From NCBI GenBank assembly GCA_910579595.1, contig CAJTVM010000025.1, positions 1 through 33,027 of the forward strand: 33,027 nt of DNA. The letters are read 5' to 3'. This document shows positions 22,734 through 30,087 of the stretch, one piece after another. Both the position numbers and the translations under genes were made by a program. This stretch comes from an uncultured Oscillospiraceae bacterium (GTDB taxonomy: Bacteria > Bacillota > Clostridia > Oscillospirales > Oscillospiraceae). The notes under the pieces were generated by a model. That model saw only the letters and a list, made by a program, of their open reading frames with translations. It was not told where the DNA came from and did not search any database. Each line of letters opens with the position of its first letter. Within the stretch, counting starts at the first letter, position 1.

Positions 22734-22802
22734 GATTTTCGCCATGGTTCGCCCGTTCCGCTTTCCACAGATTGTATAAGCCTACGAAAATCCAACTTCC
22801 CC

Positions 22803-22831
22803 TTGATTTACGCGTCTTTTTTCGATAGAAT
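22803..22831 (+). promoter_or_regulatory. Sigma-A promoter for the purine operon leader
   Basis: TTGATT (22803-22808) and TAGAAT (22826-22831) are 17 bases apart. Initiation near 22838 gives a leader of about 160 bases before purE. Confidence 0.7.
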
Positions 22832-22863
22832 AAAACTGAATTTTCTGGATCGAGGTGATTCTC

Positions 22864-22932
22864 ATGGAGTTTGTCCGCGTCCGTCCATTCCTTCGTCTCC
22901 ATGGTGTCATTCTGTCCAAAACCGATGGCTGA
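22864..22932 (+). CDS. Putative leader peptide of the purine operon (22 residues)
   Basis: The ATG is 6-7 bases after GAGGTG. The peptide starts MEFVRVRPFLRLHGV and ends SKTDG, with TGA at 22930-22932. It is not similar to any known protein. Its RNA is pyrimidine-rich in the middle and can fold CATGGAG (22863-22869, covering the start codon) onto CTCCATG (22897-22903). The last base of its stop codon is the first base of the following terminator stem, the same design as upstream of codB. Confidence 0.5.
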   Translation: MEFVRVRPFLRLHGVILSKTDG

Positions 22933-22982
22933 ACAAAGCAGGCTGCCCGCAAACGCGAGGCGGCCTCTTTGTTTTCATTTTT
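22932..22982 (+). promoter_or_regulatory. Intrinsic terminator (attenuator) ahead of purE
   Basis: AACAAAG and AGGCTGCC (22932-22938, 22940-22947) pair with GGCGGCCT and CTTTGTT (22959-22966, 22967-22973), giving 15 bp with one bulged C and one G-U pair, followed by a T-rich tail to 22982. It stands between the operon promoter and purE, only 17 bases from the purE start. No purine riboswitch consensus is seen in the leader. Confidence 0.65.
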
Positions 22983-22998
22983 GTAAGGAGGCATATTC

Positions 22999-23493
22999 AT
23001 GAAAAAGGTCGCCGTCATTATGGGCTCTGATTCCGACTGGCCGGTGGTCAAAGGCGCCTGCGCCCAGCTCAAGGAATTCGGCATCCCCTATGAGGCCCAC
23101 ATTCTCAGCGCCCACCGCACCCCCGCCGCCGCCGCAGACTTCGCCAGAAATGCCCGGGCCAACGGCTTCGGCGTACTCATCTGCGCCGCGGGCATGGCCG
23201 CCCACCTGGCCGGGGCCTTCGCCGGCAGCTCCACCCTGCCCGTAATCGGTATCCCCATGAAGGGAGGCGCCATGGACGGGCTGGACGCGCTGCTTGCCAC
23301 CGTCCAGATGCCCAGCGGCATCCCCGTGGCCACCGTGGCCATCAACGGGGCCAAAAACGCCGCCGTGCTGGCCGCGCAGATTTTGGCGGTGGCCGATGAC
23401 GGGCTGGCGGCAAAGCTGGACGCCGCCCGGGACAAGATGGCCGCGCAGATCGCGGAAAAGGAAGCCACGCTCCAGGCGGAACTAAACGCCTGA
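22999..23493 (+). CDS. purE: N5-CAIR mutase (class I PurE)
   Basis: It converts N5-carboxyaminoimidazole ribonucleotide to CAIR in purine synthesis. The 164-residue protein has class I motifs: MGSDSDWPVVKGACAQL, the catalytic SAHRTP loop, CAAGMAAHLAGAFAG and GIPMKGGAMDGLDALLATVQMPSGIPVATVAI. The ATG follows AAGGAGG. It is the first gene of the operon. Class I PurE needs PurK for its substrate, and no purK lies in the window. Confidence 0.96.
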   Translation: MKKVAVIMGSDSDWPVVKGACAQLKEFGIPYEAHILSAHRTPAAAADFARNARANGFGVLICAAGMAAHLAGAFAGSSTLPVIGIPMKGGAMDGLDALLATVQMPSGIPVATVAINGAKNAAVLAAQILAVADDGLAAKLDAARDKMAAQIAEKEATLQAELNA

Positions 23494-23498
23494 AGCAT

Positions 23499-23615
23499 GG
23501 CGCGGCCGCGCCGTTCACCCCTTATGCCTGTTCATGCCCCCAGAATGCCGTGATGGATAGAATGATCGGCCCGCAGTCTCGGGGCATTTGAACAATAACA
23601 TCAACACTTTACACT
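23499..23615 (+). promoter_or_regulatory. purE-purC spacer with hairpins and a possible internal promoter
   Basis: Between purE and purC lie a perfect 14-base palindrome GGCGCGGCCGCGCC (23499-23512) and a long-range stem TGTTCATGCCCC (23529-23540) with GGGGCA and TGAACA (23581-23594). TTGAAC (23588-23593) and TACACT (23610-23615), 16 bases apart, could be an internal promoter for purC onward. Confidence 0.35.
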
Positions 23616-23628
23616 TTGGGAGGAAATT

Positions 23629-24315
23629 ATGATGAAAAATCTCGTCTACACTGGTAAGACCAAGAATGTCTACGCGCTGGACAACGGCAATTACCTGCTC
23701 AAGTTCAAGGACGACTGCACCGGCAAGGACGGCGTGTTTGATCCCGGCGAGAACTCCGTAGGCCTGACCATCGAGGGCGTGGGCGACGTGAACCTGCGTA
23801 TGTCTATCTACTTCTTCGAGAAGATCAACGCCGCCGGCATCAAGACCCACTATGTCTCCGCCGACCTGGAGAACACCACTATGGAGGTGCTGCCCGCCAA
23901 GGTGTTCGGCAAGGGGTTGGAGGTCATCTGCCGCCACAAGGCGGTGGGCTCCTTCTTCCGCCGCTACGGTGAGTATATTGAGGAGGGCGCCGATCTGCCC
24001 GCCTACGTGGAGACCACCTTCAAGAACGACGAGAAGGGCGATCCCCTGGTGACCAAAGACGGCCTGGTGGCCCTGGGCGTGATGACCGAGGAGCAGTACG
24101 ACGATATCAAGGACATGACCCAGAAGATTACCCAGATTGTGGCCGACGATCTGAAGGAGAAGGGCATGGTGCTCTACGACATCAAGTTCGAGTACGGCTA
24201 CGACGCTGACGGCAAGGTGATCCTCATCGACGAGATCGCCTCCGGCAATATGCGTGTATACAAGGATGGGCAGTATATCGACCCCATGACCCTGTCCAAG
24301 CTGTTCTTCGCGTAA
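23629..24315 (+). CDS. purC: SAICAR synthetase
   Basis: It joins CAIR and aspartate with ATP. The 228-residue protein starts MMKNLVYTGKTKNVYAL and has KFKDDCTGKDG, YFFEKINAAGIKTHYV, the CRHKAVGSFFRRYG block, and the ATP-site DIKFEYGYDADGKVILIDEIASGNMRVY. The start has two adjacent ATGs after GGGAGGAAA; I take the first. It is slightly shorter than many bacterial PurC proteins but lacks nothing obvious. Confidence 0.95.
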   Translation: MMKNLVYTGKTKNVYALDNGNYLLKFKDDCTGKDGVFDPGENSVGLTIEGVGDVNLRMSIYFFEKINAAGIKTHYVSADLENTTMEVLPAKVFGKGLEVICRHKAVGSFFRRYGEYIEEGADLPAYVETTFKNDEKGDPLVTKDGLVALGVMTEEQYDDIKDMTQKITQIVADDLKEKGMVLYDIKFEYGYDADGKVILIDEIASGNMRVYKDGQYIDPMTLSKLFFA

Positions 24316-24343
24316 CGCACCAATCAATCTAAGGAGGCTCTTT

Positions 24344-25765
24344 ATGGGCGGTTTTTTCGGCGCGATCTCCAAACGAGACGTGACCCTTGACATCTTTTTC
24401 GGCGTGGACTACCACTCCCACCTGGGCACCCGCCGGGGCGGCATGATCATCTACGATGAGCTGGACGGCTTCCAGCGGCAGATCCACTCCATCGAAAACA
24501 CCCCCTTCCGCACCAAGTTCGAGAAGGATCTGGAGAAGTTCCACGGCGCCTCCGGCATCGGTTGCATCAGCGACACCGATCCCCAGCCCCTGCTGGTGCG
24601 CTCCCACCTGGGGGTATACGCCATCTCCACCGTGGGCATCATCAACAATGCCGAGGAGCTGGTGGAGCGCTATTTCAACGACCACACCCGGCAGTTCATG
24701 GCTATGAGCTCCGGCAAGGTAAACGCCTGCGAGCTCACCGCCGCGCTGATCAACGAGAAGGATTCCCTGGTGGAGGGCATCAAGTATGCCCAGGAGGTTA
24801 TCGACGGCTCGTCCACCATCCTGATTCTCACGCCGGAGGGCATCGTTGCCGCTCGGGACAGGTTGGGCCGCCTGCCGGTGCTTATCGGGCAGAACGACGA
24901 GGGCTGCTGCGTGTCCTTTGAATCCTTCGCCTGCACCAAGCTGGGCTACGGCAACGCCTATGAGCTGGGTCCTGGCGAAATTGTCCGCATCACCCCCGGC
25001 GGCTGGGAAACCCTGGCCCCCGCCGGGGATAAAATGCGCATCTGCGCCTTCTTGTGGACCTATTACGGCTATCCCAATTCCAACTACGAGGGCATGAACG
25101 TGGAGGTCATGCGCTGCCGCAACGGCGAGATTATGGCCCGGGAGGAAAAGAAGGCAGGCACCCTGCCCGACGTGGACTGGGTGGCCGGCGTCCCAGACTC
25201 CGGCGTCCCCCACGCCATCGGCTACGCCAACCGCAGCGGCAAGCCCTTTGCCCGGCCCTTTGTGAAGTACACCCCAACCTGGCCCAGATCCTTCATGCCC
25301 GCCAGCCAGGAGGTGCGCAACCAGGTGGCAAAAATGAAGCAGATCCCCGTGCCCGAGCTGATCCAGGGCAAGAAGCTTTTGTTCGTGGACGACTCCATTG
25401 TCCGGGGCACCCAGCTGCGGGAGACGGTGGACTTCCTGTACGGTGCGGGGGCGGAGGAAGTGCATATGCGCTCGGCCTGCCCGCCCATCATGTACGGCTG
25501 CAAGTACCTCAACTTTTCCCGGAGCAATTCCGACACTGAGCTGCTGGCCCGCCGGACCATCCAAGAGCTGGAGGGCGATGAAGGACAGGAACATCTGCAA
25601 GAATATGCCGATTCCAATACCCAGCGGGGCCAGTGCCTGCTCAATGCCATCTGTCAGAAGCTGGGCTTTGACTCCCTGGGCTACCAGTCCCTGGAGGGCC
25701 TGCTGGAGGCCATCGGCATCGACAGGGACAAGATCTGCACCTACTGCTGGACCGGAAAAGAATAG
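24344..25765 (+). CDS. purF: Amidophosphoribosyltransferase-family protein lacking the N-terminal cysteine
   Basis: PurF makes phosphoribosylamine from PRPP and glutamine-derived ammonia. The 473-residue protein has the PurF layout: an N-terminal glutaminase-fold domain (HLGTRRGGMIIYD; VAARDRLGRLPVL) and a C-terminal PRTase domain with the PRPP loop LLFVDDSIVRGTQLRETV and PDSGVPHAIGYA. Where normal PurF has Cys at mature position 1 (CGVFG), this one reads MGGFFG, so the nucleophile is Gly. C258, C386, C465 and C468 sit where the iron-sulfur ligands of Bacillus PurF lie. This variant recurs in Clostridia and Bacteroidetes from memory. It may use free ammonia or a partner amidotransferase. The ATG follows AAGGAGG. 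Confidence 0.85.
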   Translation: MGGFFGAISKRDVTLDIFFGVDYHSHLGTRRGGMIIYDELDGFQRQIHSIENTPFRTKFEKDLEKFHGASGIGCISDTDPQPLLVRSHLGVYAISTVGIINNAEELVERYFNDHTRQFMAMSSGKVNACELTAALINEKDSLVEGIKYAQEVIDGSSTILILTPEGIVAARDRLGRLPVLIGQNDEGCCVSFESFACTKLGYGNAYELGPGEIVRITPGGWETLAPAGDKMRICAFLWTYYGYPNSNYEGMNVEVMRCRNGEIMAREEKKAGTLPDVDWVAGVPDSGVPHAIGYANRSGKPFARPFVKYTPTWPRSFMPASQEVRNQVAKMKQIPVPELIQGKKLLFVDDSIVRGTQLRETVDFLYGAGAEEVHMRSACPPIMYGCKYLNFSRSNSDTELLARRTIQELEGDEGQEHLQEYADSNTQRGQCLLNAICQKLGFDSLGYQSLEGLLEAIGIDRDKICTYCWTGKE

Positions 25766-25878
25766 CGTCTGAGCCGTCGTGAGCAGCACGGATGGAACGG
25801 AGCGAGGACGGGCGGCGGGGCCAAAGGCCCCAAAGGCCAGCCCGAGTGGCCGCGAAGCCGCGCACCGCGAACAGTTGA
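25766..25878 (+). repeat. Stop-flush repeat inside the purine operon, copy E
   Basis: It starts directly after the purF TAG with GCGTCTGAGCCGTCGTGAGC, contains a GGGGCC-AAA-GGCCCC hairpin-like centre, and ends GCGAAGCCGCGCACCGCGAAC. Start and end blocks match copy A at 1805-1957; the centre differs. It lies between purF and purM within an otherwise tight operon. Confidence 0.7.
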
Positions 25879-25905
25879 GGCGTGAATACAGGAGGTCATA
25901 TTTTT

Positions 25906-26946
25906 ATGAATAATTCCCATTCCGCATCCTACGCCGCCGCCGGTGTGGACATTGAGGCCGGGTACAAGGGCGTACAGCTCATGAAGAAGCACGTGGAACG
26001 CACCATGATCCCCGGTGTCGTCAGCGGCATCGGCGGCTTCGGCGGGCTGTTCGCCCCGGATTTGGCGGGGATGAAAAAGCCCATCCTGGTGTCCGGCACC
26101 GATGGCGTGGGCACCAAAATCCGGGTGGCCCAGCTGGCGGACAAGCATGACACCATTGGCATCGACTGCGTGGCCATGTGTGTCAACGACATCATCTGCT
26201 GCGGCGCCAAGCCCCTGTTTTTCCTGGACTATATTGCCATCGGCAAAAACGACCCGGAGAAGGTGGCCTCCATCGTGCAGGGCGTGGCGGAGGGCTGCGT
26301 CCAGGCGGGCTGCGCCCTCATCGGGGGCGAGACCGCCGAGCACCCTGGCGTGATGAACCCCGACGATTACGATCTGGCGGGCTTCTCCGTGGGCGTTGTG
26401 GACAACACCAAGATCATCAGCAACCAGAACATGAAGGCGGGGGATGTGATCCTCTCTCTCAGCTCCAGCGGCCTGCACTCCAACGGCTTCTCCCTGGTAC
26501 GCAAGGTGTTTGACATTGAGCACGCCGACCTCGGCAAGCCCCTGGACGAGCTGGAAGGCAAGTCTCTGGGGGAAGCGCTGCTCACCCCCACCAAAATCTA
26601 CGTCAAGCCCGTGCTGGCCGCCATTGAGGCCGCCCGGGTGTACGGAATCAGCCACATCACCGGCGGTGGCTTCTTTGAGAACATCCCCCGCTGCCTGCCC
26701 GAGGGACTGAGCGCCAGAATCGACAAGTCCTCCCTGAAAATCCCCGCCATCTTCTCCCTGCTCCAGGAAAAGGGCGGTATCCCTGAGCATGATATGTTCA
26801 ACACCTTCAACATGGGCGCCGGCATGATCCTCATTGTAGACAAGGCGGACGTGGTCAAGGCCGTCACCGCCCTGGACGCCGCGGGAGAAGCCCCCCGTGT
26901 CATCGGCGAGGTAGTCTCCGGCAACGGGGGCGTTGAGCTGGTATGA
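25906..26946 (+). CDS. purM: AIR synthetase
   Basis: It closes FGAM to aminoimidazole ribonucleotide with ATP. The 346-residue protein has AAGVDIEAGYKGVQLMKKHVERT, SGTDGVGTKIRVAQ, GIDCVAMCVNDIICCGAKPLFFLDY, the GGETAEHPGVM loop and ITGGGFFENIPRCLP, all PurM hallmarks. The ATG at 25906 follows GGAGGT; an open extension upstream lies in the repeat. Its stop overlaps the purN start by ATGA. Confidence 0.96.
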   Translation: MNNSHSASYAAAGVDIEAGYKGVQLMKKHVERTMIPGVVSGIGGFGGLFAPDLAGMKKPILVSGTDGVGTKIRVAQLADKHDTIGIDCVAMCVNDIICCGAKPLFFLDYIAIGKNDPEKVASIVQGVAEGCVQAGCALIGGETAEHPGVMNPDDYDLAGFSVGVVDNTKIISNQNMKAGDVILSLSSSGLHSNGFSLVRKVFDIEHADLGKPLDELEGKSLGEALLTPTKIYVKPVLAAIEAARVYGISHITGGGFFENIPRCLPEGLSARIDKSSLKIPAIFSLLQEKGGIPEHDMFNTFNMGAGMILIVDKADVVKAVTALDAAGEAPRVIGEVVSGNGGVELV

Positions 26947-27605
26947 GCGTCAAACGCATCGCCGTGCTGGTGTCCGGCGGTGGGACAAACCTGCAGGCCC
27001 TCATCGACGCCCAGCGCCGGGGAGAGATCATCAACGGAGAAATCGCCGCCGTCATCGCCTCCAAGGCCGGGGCCTACGCTTTGGAGCGGGCCGCGAAGGC
27101 CAACATCCCCGGCTATGTGGTGGCCCGGAAGGACTACCACACCAATCAGGCCATGACCATCGCTCTGGTGGACAAGCTGAAAAGCCTGCACATTGATCTG
27201 GTGGTGCTGGCCGGGTTTATGGTCATCCTCACGGAAGAGATGGTGAAGGCTTACCCCAATGCCATTCTGAACGTCCACCCCGCCCTGATCCCCTCCTTCT
27301 GCGGGGAGGGGTACTACGGCCTCCACGTCCACGAAAAGGCGCTGGAGTACGGGGTGAAGGTTTCCGGCGCCACCGTCCATTTCGTCAGTGAGGAGTGCGA
27401 CGGCGGGCCCATCGTGCTGCAAAAGGCGGTGGCAGTGGAGGAAACCGACACCCCGGAAACCCTCCAGCGCCGGATTATGGAGCAGGCGGAGTGGGTGATC
27501 CTGCCCCGGGCCGTGTCCCTGTTCTGCCAGGGGCGTTTGCGCGTGGAGGGCCGCAGCGTCCGGATTTTAAAGCCGTTAAATCTCTCAAAGGAGTGTCTGC
27601 AATGA
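26943..27605 (+). CDS. purN: GAR formyltransferase, 10-formyl-THF dependent
   Basis: It formylates glycinamide ribonucleotide. The 220-residue protein has the N-terminal VLVSGGGTNLQALIDA, the catalytic Asn and His in ILNVHPALIPSF, and the Asp in SEECDGGPIV. The ATGA overlap with purM and another with purO (ATGA at 27602-27605) point to coupled translation across three genes. Confidence 0.95.
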   Translation: MSVKRIAVLVSGGGTNLQALIDAQRRGEIINGEIAAVIASKAGAYALERAAKANIPGYVVARKDYHTNQAMTIALVDKLKSLHIDLVVLAGFMVILTEEMVKAYPNAILNVHPALIPSFCGEGYYGLHVHEKALEYGVKVSGATVHFVSEECDGGPIVLQKAVAVEETDTPETLQRRIMEQAEWVILPRAVSLFCQGRLRVEGRSVRILKPLNLSKECLQ

Positions 27606-28306
27606 TCGATATGACCGAGTATTTACAGAATAACCCCTACCCCGGCCGGGGCATTATGCTGGGCCGCTCCGCCGACAACAAGTACGCCGTCATTGCCTAC
27701 TTCATCATGGGCCGCAGCGAAAACAGCCGCAACCGGATTTTTGAGGAAACGGAGGATGGCATCCGCACCCGCGCCTTTGACGAGGGCAAGATGACCGACC
27801 CCTCCCTCATCATCTACCACCCCGTGCGGAAAATGGACAACGGCGTCACCATCGTCACCAACGGCGACCAGACTGACACCATCCGGGACAACATTATGCA
27901 GGGCCACTGCTACCGCCACGCCCTGAACACCCGCACCTTCGAGCCGGACGGCCCCAACTATACCCCCCGGATCTCCGGCGTGGTAAAGCCCAACGGCTCC
28001 TACGATCTGTCCATTCTCAAGAGCCTGGACGGCGACCCCTCCTGCGCCTGCCGGTACTTCTACGAGTACTCTGACCCCAAGGCGGGGGTGGGCCACTTCA
28101 TCCACACCTATGAGCGGGACGGCGACCCCCTGCCCTCCTTTGAGGGCGAGCCCCGGCGGATGGCCGTCACCGCCCCTGACGCGGAGACGCTGGCGGGCGG
28201 CCTGTGGCTGGCGCTGAACGAGGACAACAAAGTCTCGCTGTTCGTGCGGTATATCGACCTGGAGACCGGGGACGATGAGACTTCCATCATCAACAAACAT
28301 TGGTAA
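27602..28306 (+). CDS. purO: IMP cyclohydrolase, PurO-like family
   Basis: It closes FAICAR to IMP, the last purine step. This 234-residue protein belongs to the PurO-like family first known in archaea, not to the MGS-like domain of bifunctional PurH: NPYPGRGIMLGRS, YFIMGRSENSRNRIF, DPSLIIYHPVR, NGDQTDTIRDN and PDGPNYTPRISGV. The start overlaps purN by ATGA, with AAAGGAG ahead. The longer open frame upstream overlaps purN and is not coding. The stand-alone formyltransferase next door supplies the preceding step. Confidence 0.9.
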   Translation: MIDMTEYLQNNPYPGRGIMLGRSADNKYAVIAYFIMGRSENSRNRIFEETEDGIRTRAFDEGKMTDPSLIIYHPVRKMDNGVTIVTNGDQTDTIRDNIMQGHCYRHALNTRTFEPDGPNYTPRISGVVKPNGSYDLSILKSLDGDPSCACRYFYEYSDPKAGVGHFIHTYERDGDPLPSFEGEPRRMAVTAPDAETLAGGLWLALNEDNKVSLFVRYIDLETGDDETSIINKHW

Positions 28307-28318
28307 GGAGGGCCTGAC

Positions 28319-29491
28319 ATGACGGAACTGGAACTGAAATACGGCTGCAACCCCAACCAGAAGCCCGCCCGCATCTTTATGGAGAATGGTGAACTGCCTC
28401 TGGAGGTACTGAACGGCAAGCCGGGGTATATTAACTTTATGGACGCGCTGAACTCCTGGCAGCTGGTCAGGGCTCTGAAAAAAGCCACTGGCCTGCCTGC
28501 CGCCGCCTCTTTCAAGCACGTTTCTCCCGCCGGGGCGGCCCTGGGCCTGCCCCTGAGCGATGTGGAGCGGCACATCTATTTCGCCCCCGAGGGAGATCTG
28601 TCCCCCATTGCCTGCGCCTACATCCGGGCCAGGGGGGCCGACCGGCTGTGCTCCTTCGGCGACTGGGCGGCTTTGAGCGACGTGTGCGACGCTGATACCG
28701 CCCGGTTCCTGGCCCTGGAGGTGTCCGACGGCGTGATCGCCCCCGGCTACACCGGCGAGGCGCTGGAGATCCTGAAAACCAAGCGCAAGGGCGGCTACAA
28801 CGTGGTCAAAATTGACCCGAACTACACCCCCGCCCCCATTGAGCGGCGGAATATCTTTGGCATCACCTTCGAGCAGGGCTACAATGACCTGACCATTGAT
28901 GAGGCTATGCTGGAAAACATCGTCACTAAAAACAGGGATCTGCCCCAGCAGGCCAAGCACGATATGCTGCTGTCCCTCATCACGCTGAAGTACACCCAGT
29001 CCAACTCTGTGTGCTATGTAAAGGACGGGCAGACCCTTGGCGTGGGCGCGGGCCAGCAGAGCCGCATCCACTGCACCAGGCTGGCGGGCAATAAAGCGGA
29101 CATCTGGTGGCTGCGCCAGCACCCGAAGGTGCTGGGCCTCCAGTTCGTGGACGGTATCCGCCGCCCCGACCGGGACAACGCCATCGACCTGTACATCTCC
29201 GACGAGCACGATGACGTGCTGGCCGAGGGCGTGTGGCAAAACACCTTCAAGGTGAAGCCCGAGGTGCTCACCGAGCAGGAAAAAAAGGACTGGATTGCCC
29301 AGATGTCCGGCGTGACGGTTGGCTCCGACGCTTTCTTCCCCTTCGGCGACAACGTGGAGCGGGCCTTCAAGTCCGGGGCAAAGTACCTCGTCCAGCCCGG
29401 CGGCTCCATCCGGGACGACCAGGTCATCGCCACCGCCGACAGCCATGATATGGTCATGGCGTTCACCGGGATGCGGTTGTTCCACCATTGA
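28319..29491 (+). CDS. purH: AICAR formyltransferase (PurH C-terminal domain alone)
   Basis: It formylates AICAR to FAICAR. The 390-residue protein starts MTELELKYGCNPNQKPARIF and carries the transformylase signature FKHVSPAGAALG, KYTQSNSVCYVKDGQTLGVGAGQQSRIHC and SDAFFPFGDNVERAFKSG. It lacks the N-terminal IMP cyclohydrolase domain of bifunctional PurH; that activity is encoded by the gene just upstream. The ATG follows AAGGAGGG. Confidence 0.94.
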   Translation: MTELELKYGCNPNQKPARIFMENGELPLEVLNGKPGYINFMDALNSWQLVRALKKATGLPAAASFKHVSPAGAALGLPLSDVERHIYFAPEGDLSPIACAYIRARGADRLCSFGDWAALSDVCDADTARFLALEVSDGVIAPGYTGEALEILKTKRKGGYNVVKIDPNYTPAPIERRNIFGITFEQGYNDLTIDEAMLENIVTKNRDLPQQAKHDMLLSLITLKYTQSNSVCYVKDGQTLGVGAGQQSRIHCTRLAGNKADIWWLRQHPKVLGLQFVDGIRRPDRDNAIDLYISDEHDDVLAEGVWQNTFKVKPEVLTEQEKKDWIAQMSGVTVGSDAFFPFGDNVERAFKSGAKYLVQPGGSIRDDQVIATADSHDMVMAFTGMRLFHH

Positions 29492-29531
29492 ATCCCAAAC
29501 AAAAAATCAGGAATTTGGAAGAGGTGCCACA

Positions 29532-29963
29532 ATGAACAAAATAACCTGCATTTGCTTAGGGGTAAAAAGTATGGAACGCGCAATCACTTTTTATCGGGAC
29601 AAGTTGGGTTTTTGTACAGATTGCAAGGAAAACAACCCTTCTGTATGCTTTTTTGATACGCCTGGGACAAAATTTGAATTGTATCCGTTAGACCTGTTGG
29701 CGAAAGACATCAATCCAAATGATCCCCCCGTAACCGGCAATGGCTTTGGCGGCATTACATTGGCATATAATGTTGATAGTAAGCAAAAAGTCAATGAAGT
29801 GATCGAATTGGTTCGAGATGCGGGAGGGATCATCGTCAAAGAACCGCAGGAAGTATTTTGGGGTGGGTATCATGCCTATTTTGCTGATTTAGACGGATAT
29901 TTTTGGGAAGTTGCTTGGGGACCTGATTTCAAATATGATGAAAATGGTCTGTTAGTGTTATAA
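29532..29963 (+). CDS. VOC (glyoxalase/bleomycin-resistance fold) family protein
   Basis: This is a 143-residue protein with two beta-alpha-beta-beta-beta repeats of the vicinal oxygen chelate fold: ICLGVKSMERAITFYRDKLGF, then FFDTPGTKFELYPL, ITLAYNVDSKQKVNEVIELV, and AYFADLDGYFWEVAWGPDFK ending in the Glu ligand region. Function within the family cannot be assigned. The ATG is preceded by AAGAGGTG. Its codon use is AT-rich (TTT, AAA, GAT and TTA are common), unlike the GC-rich purine genes on both sides, and flanking spacers are AT-rich too. This suggests recent insertion into the operon. Confidence 0.85.
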   Translation: MNKITCICLGVKSMERAITFYRDKLGFCTDCKENNPSVCFFDTPGTKFELYPLDLLAKDINPNDPPVTGNGFGGITLAYNVDSKQKVNEVIELVRDAGGIIVKEPQEVFWGGYHAYFADLDGYFWEVAWGPDFKYDENGLLVL

Positions 29964-30087
29964 TATCAGTTAAAAGCAGATTGAAAACTTCCAGTTTATC
30001 GAGAAGTTAGTATTTTCCTATGGCTAAGGGAATGTAACACACAACCCAGTACGCAATCAAAGCCGCTTTCAGGTCAGGAGGGTTTTT

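Noticed and set aside
22838..22990. Purine or PRPP riboswitch before purE
   Set aside because: The leader is about 160 bases, contains a translated-looking ORF and lacks the conserved core bases of the purine aptamer; only a terminator is clear.
27623..29488. Open frame of 621 codons opposite purO and purH
   Set aside because: It spans two well-identified genes on the other strand and has no motif.
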